Assembly (NCBI GenBank): GCA_964461295.1
Contig: CAYWTX010000524.1
Location: 1 to 11,793 of the forward strand
Length of the DNA: 11,793 nucleotides
Source of the DNA: CAYWTX01 sp964461295
GTDB lineage: Bacteria > Planctomycetota > Phycisphaerae > SM23-33
Direction of reading: 5' to 3'
This document shows positions 1 to 8,895 of the stretch, piece after piece (within the stretch, counting starts at the first letter, position 1; each line of letters opens with the position of its first letter). Both the position numbers and the translations under genes were made by a program. A model generated the notes under the pieces. It saw only the letters and a program-made list of their open reading frames with translations. It was not told where the DNA came from and ran no database searches.

Positions 1-801
1 CCTGCCCGCTTCAGCGGCGCCAGTCTTCTCCGGCGCCGAGGTCACTTCCGCTTCCGTCAGCGAGATAGGCCACTCCCGGAACCGCCGCAGGTGGTCCATC
101 AGGATTCCGCTGCCGCCGCTTTCGCCCAGCCGCGCCATCGCCGCCGCCGCGGCCACGCGGGCCTCTCGCGAGGGGTCTCGCAGCAGCGGGCGCAGGGCGT
201 CCAGCAGCGCCTCGCGGCCCTTGCCGTCCAGCTTGCCGCCGGCGGCGAGCGTCGCCGCGGCCCCGGCCGCCTGCGCGCGAGCGGGCGCGACGCGGCTGGC
301 CAGAAGCTCCATCGCCACGGCCGGGCTGCCCTGCCAGCCGGTCTGCCCCAAGGCGCGGAAGGCTTCCTCGGCGATCTCCCGCGGACGCGTTCGGACCGTG
401 CCGGTTACGCTGCCGGGCAGGACGTGCTCGTCGCGGCAGGCGGGCGGCCGGGTTGCCAGCCGGGCCAGGGCATCGGCTGCGTTGGGGTCGCGATGTCCCT
501 GTAGCACCTCCACGGCCGCCAGCACCACCAGGGGATGCTGGTCGGCCAGGGCCTTCCGCACGGCCAGGCGCGTTTCGGCCCGCAGAGCGCCCGCCCGGCC
601 TGCGAGACCCATCAGCGCCGCCTGGCGGATCACGGGCGAGGCATCTCCGGCGGCGACGGCAAGCATTGGTTCGGCCGTGGGGTTGTCGGACTGGGCGATT
701 CGCTGGAGGGCCTCGGCGCGGTCGCGATCGGAATCGGCCGACGGCTGGGCGAACGCCGTCGTGGCGGCGGCGAGGAACAGGATTGTCGACAGTCTTGGCA
801 T
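1..801 (-). CDS. Exported HEAT-repeat protein, N-terminal part (runs off the left edge)
   Basis: This frame starts at the ATG complementary to 799-801 and stays open for 267 codons to the window edge, so the C-terminus is missing. An AAGGAG ribosome binding site (complement of 807-812) lies 5 nt upstream and supports the start. The protein begins MPRLSTILFLAAATTAFA followed by QPSADSD, a good Sec signal peptide with cleavage after AFA around residue 18. The rest is Ala/Leu/Arg-rich paired helices of HEAT/PBS-lyase type, for example DASPVIRQAALMGLAG (about residues 54-69), HPLVVLAAVEVLQGH and DPSREARVAAAAAMARLGE. Such repeats are protein-interaction scaffolds and no catalytic motif is visible. 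It is divergent from another HEAT-repeat gene at 1068, so the two may be related and co-regulated. The partner or substrate is unknown. Confidence 0.85.
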   Translation of the reverse strand, partial: MPRLSTILFLAAATTAFAQPSADSDRDRAEALQRIAQSDNPTAEPMLAVAAGDASPVIRQAALMGLAGRAGALRAETRLAVRKALADQHPLVVLAAVEVLQGHRDPNAADALARLATRPPACRDEHVLPGSVTGTVRTRPREIAEEAFRALGQTGWQGSPAVAMELLASRVAPARAQAAGAAATLAAGGKLDGKGREALLDALRPLLRDPSREARVAAAAAMARLGESGGSGILMDHLRRFREWPISLTEAEVTSAPEKTGAAEAGR

Positions 802-1067
802 GAACGCTCCTTACTGAGTATTGAACGCTTGTCCGGCCGAGGAGTTCAACAAATGCGTCGGGAGTTTGGCCGCCCCGCGGCCGGCAGGTGGGCAGGCCGG
901 TCGGCACAGGGGTGTCCCGCGGAGTTTCCGCGGGCGTGCCGCCGCGCGGCGCAGGGGGATTGCGGCAGGAAGCCCGCGCGAGGGCCTCTCCTGTTTGCCG
1001 TACGAACAGGCGAAGCACCCGCACGACGGGGCGGGGTTGATGATGTAGATCAACTCGAGGACCACCT
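802..1067. promoter_or_regulatory. Divergent intergenic region between two HEAT-repeat genes
   Basis: This 266-bp region must carry the promoters of both flanking genes. A GAGGA Shine-Dalgarno at 1057-1061 serves the plus-strand gene, with 6 nt spacing to ATG 1068. For the minus-strand gene, TTGAAC (complement of 844-849) is a plausible -35 box. The candidate -10 sequences about 18-19 nt further on (TTCAAT/TCAATA) are weak. TTGAAC at 821-826 and GTTCAA at 844-849 also form a loose inverted repeat. The remainder is GC-rich, and its short open frames on both strands lack coding character. Promoter assignment is tentative. Confidence 0.4.
990..1010. repeat. 8-bp inverted repeat (hairpin) upstream of the HEAT/lyase-like gene
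   Basis: CCTGTTTG (990-997) pairs with CGAACAGG (1003-1010) across the 5-nt loop CCGTA. All eight pairs form if one G-U wobble is allowed. It lies 57 nt before ATG 1068, so it could be a leader hairpin or an operator. Nothing further identifies its role. Confidence 0.4.
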
Positions 1068-4000
1068 ATGCCGGATCGGTCGTTTCGCTGGATTCTCATC
1101 GCGGCCGCCGCGACGGCCGTCGCGGCCGGGCAAGTCGCGTGCGACCGCGCCAGCCGCGTCGTCGGCGGGCTGAAGCGCAAGGTGGACCAGAACACCATCG
1201 GCGGGGACGACGTAATGAGCCGCCTGGGGGCGCCCGCCACGCGGGCCGAGGCGGCGCTGGAGATCGGGGGGCAGAAGCTCTCGGCCGCGGTGCCGGCCCT
1301 GAAAGGCTACCTGGAGGACAAGGACCCCAACGTACGGCTGAACTGCGTGTGGGCGCTGGGGGAGATCGCCGACGCCGGCGCCATTCCCGACGTGCGGACG
1401 CTGCTGACCGACCACGAGCGGAAGGTCCGCGTGGCGGCCGCGGTGGCGATGGGCAAGCTGCCGGGCGGCGAGGGGGTCTTCTGGCTGGGCGAGACGATGA
1501 CCAGGGACGCGATGGTGGAGGTCCGGCTGGAGGCGGTGAGGGCGTTGGCGACGCTGAAGCAGTCGGCGGGCGCCGACTGGCTGGCCCGCGGGCTGAAGGA
1601 CAACAGCGCCGAGGTTCGCCTGGCGGCGGCGCGGGGTCTGGCGGCGATGAAGTTGCCGGCCGCCGAGCCGGGACTGCTGGCGGCGCTGATCCACGAAGAC
1701 AAGGGCGTGCGGGACGCGGTCGGCCCGGCCGTGCGGGAACTGGGCAAGCCGGTGCTTGCGAGGCTTCAGGCGGTGCTGGGCGAGCGGGTGAGCGATCCGG
1801 TGCGGCTGGAGGTGGCGGCGCTGCTGGGCCGGATCGGCGGGGTGGAGACGGCGGGGGCGATGATCCACCTGCTGGACAACCTCGGCCCGCGGTCGGTCGC
1901 CTCGGCGACGCTGCGTCAGACGGTGGTCGAGGCGTTGTCGGCCATGGGTCCGCCGGTGCTGGAGCCGCTTGGCAAGGTGGCCATCGAGGGCGAGAGCAAC
2001 GCGACGATGGAGCAGGCGGCCGTGGAAGTCTGCCGCCGCATTGGCAAGCCGGCGGTGAAGACCATTGTCGAGTCGATCTGCCGGTTCAAGCTGCATCCCG
2101 ACGTGCGGGAGTTGCAGGTCTGGCTGGGCGTGCTGGGCGAGTTGGGCGACCCGGGCGCCATGCCGGCGCTGAACCGGGCGTTGGCCCAGGGCGTCAGCGG
2201 CATGGATGCGGCCGTGGCGGAGGCGAGGCGGAAGATCGAGGCGGCCAGCGGACGGAAGCTGCCGGACCCCGCGCCCGACCACGACCTGCTGATCGGCAAG
2301 GCGGGGCCGGCGGCGTTCCGGCCTCTGGACCGCGGGCGCGCGGCGCTGACGCCGCCGGCTCCGGAAAGCGGCGAAGTCCCCGACGACGGCGTGCTGCGCC
2401 TGACCGTGCGCGAGGGGTTGAAGCGGCCGGTCATTGGCGGCCGGAGCGACCTGGAGATCACGCTGATCCGCCGCAACGGCGAGTGGTCGGAGTCGTTCTG
2501 GGGCGTTGGGATGCGGTACAACAAGCGCGAGCACCCCGGCTGGGTGATGAAGAGCCGGCGTGACGGCCGGAACTGGGTGCTGAACATCGAGTCGGCGGTG
2601 ATGGCTGACAACTACGTGCAGGGCGGCTATCTCGAGTACGAATTGGCGCTCGCCAGCGGCGCAAAGGGGCTGACCGGCACGTACAAGGGGCACATGAACC
2701 ACGAGACCCTCGCCGGCGCGGTGGAGGGCGTGTCGTGGCGGCGGCAGTGGGCCGCGTCGTCGGCGCCGCCGCTGGGCCAGGACGAGCATCCGCGGCTGCT
2801 GTTCCGCAAGCACCACTTGCCTGCGCTGCGCGAGAAGGCGAAGACGGAGTTCGGCCGGCGGATCATCGACGAACTGCGGGGGCGCATCGCGGCGCGGAAG
2901 CGGCAGTATCGCGAGCCGCTGAACTGGGTGACCAACTGGGAACCGGGGATCGACATCGGCATCGCGCATGCGTTTCTGGGCGTGCTGTTCGACGACCCGG
3001 CGCACCTGGCGCGCGGCGACGTGCTCATCGAGCAGCGCTCGCGCCAAGGCCCTTACGGCGGCGAGCATGGCGAACGCATCCCCGGGCCGTTGTTTTACTG
3101 GCCCTACGCGGCCGACCTGGTCTGGAACTTCACCACGCCGGAACACCGCGAACAGATCGCCTACAACTGCCGCAGACACTACATCAACTGGTCGCTGCAT
3201 TCGGGGCCGATGGGGATCATGGCCGTGGGACGGGGCCTGGTGGGCATTCCGGGCAACCACGCGTTGATGATCCTGGGCAGCAAGGGCCCGTTGGAGATGG
3301 ACCGGCCCGAGCCGACGCCGGCGGTGCTCACGCTGCCGGGCGAGCCGACCCACCCCCGGCGCCAGGGCGTGCCGGTGAACGCGTTCGGCCTGAACGCGGG
3401 CATGGCCAACTGGCTCGTGGCGGGGCCTCTGGGTCCGGGTGAGGACGACCCGCTGGCGGCGCTGGGGGGGATGGCGGAGGCGCGGCCGGAGACGGGCATG
3501 ACGATCAAGGCCGGCGGGCGAGAGGCGAAGTTCGAGCCGCTGGCGGCGTCGGCTGTATCGAGCATTCCCGGCCTGGCGCAGCGGCAGTGCATCACGGTGC
3601 CCGGGGGCGGACGGACGTCGCGGAGCTACCTGTACGGGTTGCTGGAGGTGAGCGAGGCGGCGGGGTGCGGGTTGGTGCTCGCCCACGACATCCTCGGACG
3701 CGACTCGTCGGCGCTATGGGTGGACGGCCAGCGCTGCCCCGATGGTTCCGTGCTGCTGCTGGGCAAGGGGCTGCACCGCGTGTTGCTGGAGGCCCGCGAG
3801 CGGGTGGTGAGCGTGCACTTCGCCCCGACGGACGCGGGGCGGGTGAAGGCCGACGGGCAGAAACACCGGCGTGAGGTGGAGGAGTACCTCGACGCGAAGC
3901 GCCGCCACGAGCAGACCGGCGTGATGCAGGACATCCGCATCATGATGGGCCATATCAGCAACTCGGTGCGGAGCGCCGCGCTGGAGGAGATCGCCGTCAC

Positions 4001-4319
4001 GCGACAGGGCGGACGCGTGTTCCGGTGCGACATGAACCTGCCGTTCATCTTCTCGCTGTGGACCGCCACGGGCGACGGCCTCTGGCCGGACACGCCCCTG
4101 TACCTGGACGCCTGCCGCAACCTGGTCGGCGACCCGCAGATCAACGGGCGGCACCTGGCCTTCGCGATGGGCGTCGCGCCCGACGACCTCAAGGGGCTGC
4201 TGGCCGAACAGTTCAGCCGGCGATTCCTCCACGGCGGCCTGGGCCGCATGAGCTGCCTGGAACTGGCGGCCGCGTTTGTGAACTACCCGCTGGTGGCCCC
4301 GGAGGCCGGTAGCCCGTAG
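1068..4319 (+). CDS. Exported HEAT-repeat protein fused to a heparinase/alginate-lyase-like region
   Basis: This gene encodes 1083 residues. The N-terminus, MPDRSFRWILIAAAATAVAA, is a signal peptide. Cys25 in GQVAC is a poor lipobox because it has Gln at -3, so lipoprotein status is doubtful. HEAT-like repeats occupy roughly residues 60-390, with units such as DKDPNVRLNCVWALGEIAD and NSAEVRLAAARGLAAM. Residues about 442-560 look like an all-beta domain containing LTGTYKGHMNHE. At residue 572, DEHPRLLFRKHHLPALREKA matches the characteristic opening of heparinase II/III and alginate-lyase-type (alpha/alpha) toroid proteins. After it come helical stretches such as GIDIGIAHAFLGVLFDDPAH and a beta-rich C-terminal part with ALWVDGQRCPDG. 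I could not place the catalytic Asn/His/Tyr residues, so lyase activity is only an inference. The start is supported by GAGGA six nt upstream. A hairpin overlaps the stop codon (GCCGG 4305-4309, CCGGC 4320-4324). A role in polysaccharide breakdown or binding at the cell surface is possible. Confidence 0.8.
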   Translation: MPDRSFRWILIAAAATAVAAGQVACDRASRVVGGLKRKVDQNTIGGDDVMSRLGAPATRAEAALEIGGQKLSAAVPALKGYLEDKDPNVRLNCVWALGEIADAGAIPDVRTLLTDHERKVRVAAAVAMGKLPGGEGVFWLGETMTRDAMVEVRLEAVRALATLKQSAGADWLARGLKDNSAEVRLAAARGLAAMKLPAAEPGLLAALIHEDKGVRDAVGPAVRELGKPVLARLQAVLGERVSDPVRLEVAALLGRIGGVETAGAMIHLLDNLGPRSVASATLRQTVVEALSAMGPPVLEPLGKVAIEGESNATMEQAAVEVCRRIGKPAVKTIVESICRFKLHPDVRELQVWLGVLGELGDPGAMPALNRALAQGVSGMDAAVAEARRKIEAASGRKLPDPAPDHDLLIGKAGPAAFRPLDRGRAALTPPAPESGEVPDDGVLRLTVREGLKRPVIGGRSDLEITLIRRNGEWSESFWGVGMRYNKREHPGWVMKSRRDGRNWVLNIESAVMADNYVQGGYLEYELALASGAKGLTGTYKGHMNHETLAGAVEGVSWRRQWAASSAPPLGQDEHPRLLFRKHHLPALREKAKTEFGRRIIDELRGRIAARKRQYREPLNWVTNWEPGIDIGIAHAFLGVLFDDPAHLARGDVLIEQRSRQGPYGGEHGERIPGPLFYWPYAADLVWNFTTPEHREQIAYNCRRHYINWSLHSGPMGIMAVGRGLVGIPGNHALMILGSKGPLEMDRPEPTPAVLTLPGEPTHPRRQGVPVNAFGLNAGMANWLVAGPLGPGEDDPLAALGGMAEARPETGMTIKAGGREAKFEPLAASAVSSIPGLAQRQCITVPGGGRTSRSYLYGLLEVSEAAGCGLVLAHDILGRDSSALWVDGQRCPDGSVLLLGKGLHRVLLEARERVVSVHFAPTDAGRVKADGQKHRREVEEYLDAKRRHEQTGVMQDIRIMMGHISNSVRSAALEEIAVTRQGGRVFRCDMNLPFIFSLWTATGDGLWPDTPLYLDACRNLVGDPQINGRHLAFAMGVAPDDLKGLLAEQFSRRFLHGGLGRMSCLELAAAFVNYPLVAPEAGSP

Positions 4320-4343
4320 CCGGCAGTTAGTTGGCGAGGCATG

Positions 4344-4357
4344 CCCGCTTCAGCGGG
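4344..4357. repeat. Short perfect hairpin CCCGC-TTCA-GCGGG
   Basis: A 5-bp GC stem with a TTCA loop lies 25 bp after the stop of the upstream gene and upstream of the fumarase promoter. No T-run follows, so it is not a standard Rho-independent terminator. It may help 3'-end formation or be a short dispersed hairpin unit. Confidence 0.4.
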
Positions 4358-4397
4358 TGGGTTCCGGTGCCCGGTCCCACGGTTCCCGGTATCGGTG

Positions 4398-4403
4398 TAT
4401 AAT
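4398..4403 (+). promoter_or_regulatory. Candidate -10 box of the fumarase promoter
   Basis: A perfect TATAAT sits in GC-rich surroundings 36 nt before the fumarase ATG. Transcription would begin near 4410 and leave a leader of about 24 nt containing the ribosome binding site. No good -35 hexamer is seen 16-18 nt upstream (TCCCAC at 4375-4380), so sigma contact may rely on the -10 alone. Confidence 0.5.
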
Positions 4404-4421
4404 CCCTGCCCGACTCAAGCG

Positions 4422-4427
4422 AAGGAG
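4422..4427 (+). promoter_or_regulatory. Ribosome binding site that fixes the fumarase start
   Basis: AAGGAG lies 6 nt before ATG 4434. The same frame is open back to an ATG at 4341, but that would put the promoter-like TATAAT inside the gene and add 31 residues absent from the family. This site therefore selects 4434. Confidence 0.8.
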
Positions 4428-4433
4428 CGAACT

Positions 4434-5828
<1,395 letters not shown>

Positions 5829-5926
5829 CCGCGGCCGGTCGTCCATGGCCCGGCGGGACGCGCTTTGGACCTCCAGCCGCGAAGGCGGGTCTGGCTGGGC
5901 CCAAGGGGCTCCGCATTCGGTCCGGT

Positions 5927-6811
5927 CTACGGTTTCTCCGCCAGCACCAGCACGTTGGTGGCCGTCTTCACCGCTTCGTGGTTTTCCCATTGCCAGATGA
6001 GTTTGTTGTCGGGCGTGAAGCGGACCACGTCGGGTCCGGCGGCGGTCTTGCCGTGGCCGAGCCAGTTGGCCACCACCACGTCGCCGCCCGGCAGCACGTG
6101 CATTCCGGAGAACCATTGCAGTCGGGCCCGCGGGTGCTTGTCCTTGCCGCCCAGCGTGGCCGCGTCGATCGCCTTGCCGTCCTTGCCCAGCCGGACCACG
6201 AGGCACTCAGCGCCGACGGTGGCGATCGTGCTGCCGTCGGCCTGGCGCTCGGCCACGTAGCCCTTGCCCGGCAGGGCGGCCTCCCAGACGACCTTGCCGT
6301 CGCGGTCGGCCTCCAGCACCTTGTGTCCGCCGGCCAGGGCGATCAGCACGTTGCCGGCGGCAGTGACGCGGATCAACCGCGGGTCGGCGACGGCTTTCAC
6401 CTCCGTGCGCCGCACGTCCCGGCCTTCGGGGTCCACCTCGATGAGCGCTGAGCCGGAGGCCAGCAGCGTGTTGCCGCCGGGCAGTCGCCGGGCCGAGCTG
6501 ACGCCGTTGAACTTGTCCACCGCCCAGAGCTTGGCGCCGTCCTTGGTGGCGTACTCGCCCGCTCCGTTGCCGTGGCTGACCAGCACGCGGTTGGGGTCCA
6601 GGAGTTGCACGTCGCGGCTGCCGGCGGGGATGGGGACCGACCAGCCCTTGGACGGGTCGATCTGGTCGACGCAGAGGAGTTGGTTGCCGCCGTTGTCGAC
6701 GATCAGGAACCGCATGCGGATCGCCGATGCCGGTGGCGTGGACGGCGTCGCGGCGAGCAGGCACGAGGCGGCGAGGGCGACGGCGAGAAGGCAGGACGTC
6801 GATCGCTCCAT
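5927..6811 (-). CDS. Exported PQQ-like beta-propeller protein of unknown function
   Basis: The protein is 294 residues from the ATG complementary to 6809-6811. It begins MERSTSCLLAVALAASCLLA, a signal peptide with probable cleavage near PASA (residues 26-29). The mature part has short repeated blades with alternating hydrophobics and GN/DG turns: MRFLIVDNGGNQLLCVD, NRVLVSHGNGAGEYATKDG, LPGGNTLLASGSALIEVDPE, AAGNVLIALAGGHKVLEADR and LPGGDVVVANWLGHGKT. The ending is DNKLIWQWENH. This is the pattern of PQQ-like/YncE-like seven-bladed propellers. Known relatives include quinoprotein-like and scaffold proteins, but no cofactor or catalytic motif is visible. It is convergent with fumarase (98 bp between the stop codons, no obvious terminator) and divergent from glycogen synthase. 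The substrate and role are unknown. Confidence 0.8.
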   Translation of the reverse strand: MERSTSCLLAVALAASCLLAATPSTPPASAIRMRFLIVDNGGNQLLCVDQIDPSKGWSVPIPAGSRDVQLLDPNRVLVSHGNGAGEYATKDGAKLWAVDKFNGVSSARRLPGGNTLLASGSALIEVDPEGRDVRRTEVKAVADPRLIRVTAAGNVLIALAGGHKVLEADRDGKVVWEAALPGKGYVAERQADGSTIATVGAECLVVRLGKDGKAIDAATLGGKDKHPRARLQWFSGMHVLPGGDVVVANWLGHGKTAAGPDVVRFTPDNKLIWQWENHEAVKTATNVLVLAEKP

Positions 6812-6820
6812 GGGATGCAT

Positions 6821-6826
6821 CTCCTT
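6821..6826 (-). promoter_or_regulatory. Ribosome binding site that fixes the propeller protein start
   Basis: On the minus strand AAGGAG lies 9 nt before the ATG at 6811. A second in-frame ATG at 6818-6820 directly abuts the site and would leave no spacer, so 6811 is preferred. Longer in-frame extensions upstream have no signal-peptide logic. Confidence 0.7.
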
Positions 6827-6844
6827 GTTCGGTGGCAAAGGATG

Positions 6845-6873
6845 CCACACGGAGGCGCGGAGGTACAGAGGGA
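6845..6873. repeat. CACGGAGGCGCGGAGG-type dispersed repeat remnant
   Basis: The purine-rich run CACGGAGGCGCGGAGG followed by TACAGAGG lies 34 nt upstream of the propeller start codon. A similar run (CCACGGAGGCACG, then GCGGAGAGAAG) forms the 3' end of the radical SAM gene at 10997-11026. The likeness to a short interspersed gene-end/gene-start repeat is by eye only. Confidence 0.4.
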
Positions 6874-7008
6874 AGTAGGGGATCCGTTCTTCGGAAGGAG
6901 GGATGCCTTCGCCTCTCGCCCATGTCCGTCCCGCTCCCAACGCGACCTTTTCGAAGGGACCGTTGGTCGGTTTGAGCCTCTGTGTGGCGGATTGCCTCCC
7001 GGCCGCGG

Positions 7009-7014
7009 TAGAAT
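7009..7014 (+). promoter_or_regulatory. Candidate -10 box of the glycogen synthase promoter
   Basis: TAGAAT follows GCGG and lies 36 nt before ATG 7051. That is the same distance as TATAAT before the fumarase start. No convincing -35 box is present at 16-18 nt. The remaining divergent region (6812-7050) shows no other clear signal. Confidence 0.4.
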
Positions 7015-7050
7015 GCTCGGCGTTCAAGGGGCGCTGGAAAGGCAGGATGG

Positions 7051-8895
7051 ATGCGTGACAAGAAGGTCCAGGAGCCTTCGGCGACGCCGGAACCGGAATT
7101 GGCGCATGCCGGGGGCGCGACCCAGCCGCTGCTGTTCGAGATCGCATGGGAGGTCTGCCAGCAGCTCGGCGGAATCTACACGGTCATCCGTTCCAAGGTG
7201 CCCGTCATGGTCGAGCGGTGGGACCGCCGCTACTGCCTGATCGGCCCGTACAACCCCGACGCCAGCGGGCTGGAGTTCGAGGAGATGCGCCCGGCCGGGT
7301 CCGTCGGCCGGGCCGTGAAGGCGCTGCAGAGCGAGGGGATCGACGCCCGGTACGGCCGTTGGCTGGTGACGGGCCAGCCGCGTACGGTGCTGCTGAACCC
7401 CGACTCGGCGTGGCGGAAGCTGGGGGAGATCAAGTATCGCATGTGGGAGCACCACGGCATCTCGTGCGGCGAGGGCGACCGCCTGTTGGAGTACGTGCTG
7501 TTGTTCGGGTACCTCGTGGAGCGGTTTTTCGCCCGCCTGCTGGAGCAGAAGGGGCTCCGCCGGCAGGTGATCGCCCACTTCCACGAGTGGATGGCCGGGT
7601 CGGCCATCCCGGAGCTGCGCTACCACAAGTTGCCGGTGGGGATCGTCTTCACCACGCACGCGACGCTGCTGGGTCGCTGCCTGGCGATGAACGATCCGTG
7701 GTTCTACGACCACCTGCCCTTCGTTGACTGGCGGATGGACGCGACGCGGTTCAACATCGTCCCGCAGGTGTGTCTGGAGCGTGCCGCCACCCACGGGGCG
7801 CACGTCTTCACCACCGTCAGCGACGTGACCAACGACGAGTGCCGCCACCTGCTGGGGCGGTCGGCCGACGTGGTGCTGCCCAACGGCCTGAACATCGAGC
7901 GGTTCGTGGCGATGCACGAGTTCCAGAACCTGCACCGCCAGTACAAGGAGAAGATCAACCAGTTCGTGATGGCGCAGTTCTTTCCAAGCTACACGTTCGA
8001 TCTGGACCGCACGCTGTACTTCTTCACGTCGGGGCGCTACGAGTACCGCAACAAGGGCTTCGACCTGGTGCTGGAGGCGCTGGCGCGGCTGAACGCGAAG
8101 ATCCGCGCCGCGCAGCTCAACCGCACGGTGGTGTGCTTCATCGTCACGCGGGCGGCTTTCCGGCAGACCAACTCGCAGGTGCTGCACCGTTCGGCCATGC
8201 TGGAGGAGTTGCGGCACAACTGCGAGGCGATCCGCGACCAGACCGGGGAGCGGCTCTTCCTGGCCGCGGCGCAGGGCGTCACGCCCGACCCGCAGACGCT
8301 GGTGGACGACTACTGGCGGCTGCGGCTGCGGCGGTTGATGTACGCCCGAAAGTCGCGCGACCTGCCGCTGGTGGTGACGCACGACCTGGTGGACGACGCG
8401 CAGGACGACATCCTTCAGCAGATTCGCTACCTGAACCTGGTGAACAACGCCACCGACGGCGTGAAGGTGGTGTACCACCCGGACTTCATCGGGCCGACCA
8501 GCCCGCTGCTGGGGCTGGACTACGACCAGTTCGTTCGCGGCTGCCACATGGGGCTGTTTCCCAGCTTCTACGAGCCGTGGGGGTACACGCCGCTGGAGTG
8601 CGTGGTTCGCGGCGTGCCGGCCATGGCCAGCGACCTGAGCGGCTTCGGCACGTACGTGAAGGCGACGATGAGCGACCACGACGCCAATGGCATCCACGTG
8701 GTGGCCCGGCGCGGGCGATCGTCCGAGGACGCCGCCGAGCAGATGGCGCAGTGGATGTTCGAGTTCTGCCGGCTGGGGCGGCGCGACCGGATCGCGCAGC
8801 GCAACCGCGTGGAAAACTGCGCCGCGCGGTTCGACTGGCAGCGCCTGGCCGACCACTACGCCGAGGCGCATCGCAAGGCGCGCGAAGCAATGTAA
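7051..8895 (+). CDS. Eukaryote-type (GT3 family) glycogen synthase
   Basis: This 614-residue cytoplasmic enzyme should elongate alpha-1,4-glucan from UDP-glucose. It resembles yeast/animal GYS rather than bacterial GlgA. Motifs in order are FEIAWEVCQQLGGIYTVIRS (29-48, nucleotide-sugar loop at Gly40-Gly41), HFHEWMAG (176-183), TTHATLLGR (201-209), VCLERAATHGAHVFTTVSDV, LPNGLNIERF, HEFQNLHRQYK, GRYEYRNKGFDL (Arg329, Lys335) and FPSFYEPWGYTPLE (503-516) with the catalytic-region acids Glu508 and Glu516. Near the C-terminus GRRDRIAQRNRVEN (576-589) keeps Arg577, 578, 580, 584 and 586. These match the regulatory-helix arginines that give glucose-6-phosphate control in eukaryotes; one arginine of that cluster is Asn589. 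The long phosphorylated tail of animal enzymes is absent. The ribosome binding site is weak (GGAAAGG). The stop codon lies inside a repeat element shared with 11674-11793, so the C-terminus may have been cut or altered by insertion. Confidence 0.93.
   Translation: MRDKKVQEPSATPEPELAHAGGATQPLLFEIAWEVCQQLGGIYTVIRSKVPVMVERWDRRYCLIGPYNPDASGLEFEEMRPAGSVGRAVKALQSEGIDARYGRWLVTGQPRTVLLNPDSAWRKLGEIKYRMWEHHGISCGEGDRLLEYVLLFGYLVERFFARLLEQKGLRRQVIAHFHEWMAGSAIPELRYHKLPVGIVFTTHATLLGRCLAMNDPWFYDHLPFVDWRMDATRFNIVPQVCLERAATHGAHVFTTVSDVTNDECRHLLGRSADVVLPNGLNIERFVAMHEFQNLHRQYKEKINQFVMAQFFPSYTFDLDRTLYFFTSGRYEYRNKGFDLVLEALARLNAKIRAAQLNRTVVCFIVTRAAFRQTNSQVLHRSAMLEELRHNCEAIRDQTGERLFLAAAQGVTPDPQTLVDDYWRLRLRRLMYARKSRDLPLVVTHDLVDDAQDDILQQIRYLNLVNNATDGVKVVYHPDFIGPTSPLLGLDYDQFVRGCHMGLFPSFYEPWGYTPLECVVRGVPAMASDLSGFGTYVKATMSDHDANGIHVVARRGRSSEDAAEQMAQWMFEFCRLGRRDRIAQRNRVENCAARFDWQRLADHYAEAHRKAREAM

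Noticed and set aside
11..1240. Open frame on the minus strand over the left HEAT gene
   Set aside because: Composition is Arg/Gly/Ala/Pro only, and it crosses the divergent promoter region and the start of the 1068 gene. The signal peptide and HEAT repeats are in another frame (1-801).
1050..3686. Long antisense open frame (878 codons, minus strand) across the HEAT/lyase-like gene
   Set aside because: It is very rich in Arg, His, Gln and Pro and has no recognisable domain. It is the usual mirror of a GC-rich gene, and the plus strand carries a signal peptide, repeats and a ribosome binding site.
4341..4433. Upstream in-frame start for fumarase
   Set aside because: It would include the TATAAT box and ribosome binding site inside the gene and add residues not found in the family.
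5829..5926. Rho-independent terminator between convergent fumarase and propeller genes
   Set aside because: Only imperfect GC pairings (for example GCCGG 5834-5838 with CCGGC 5850-5854) and no T-run on either strand.
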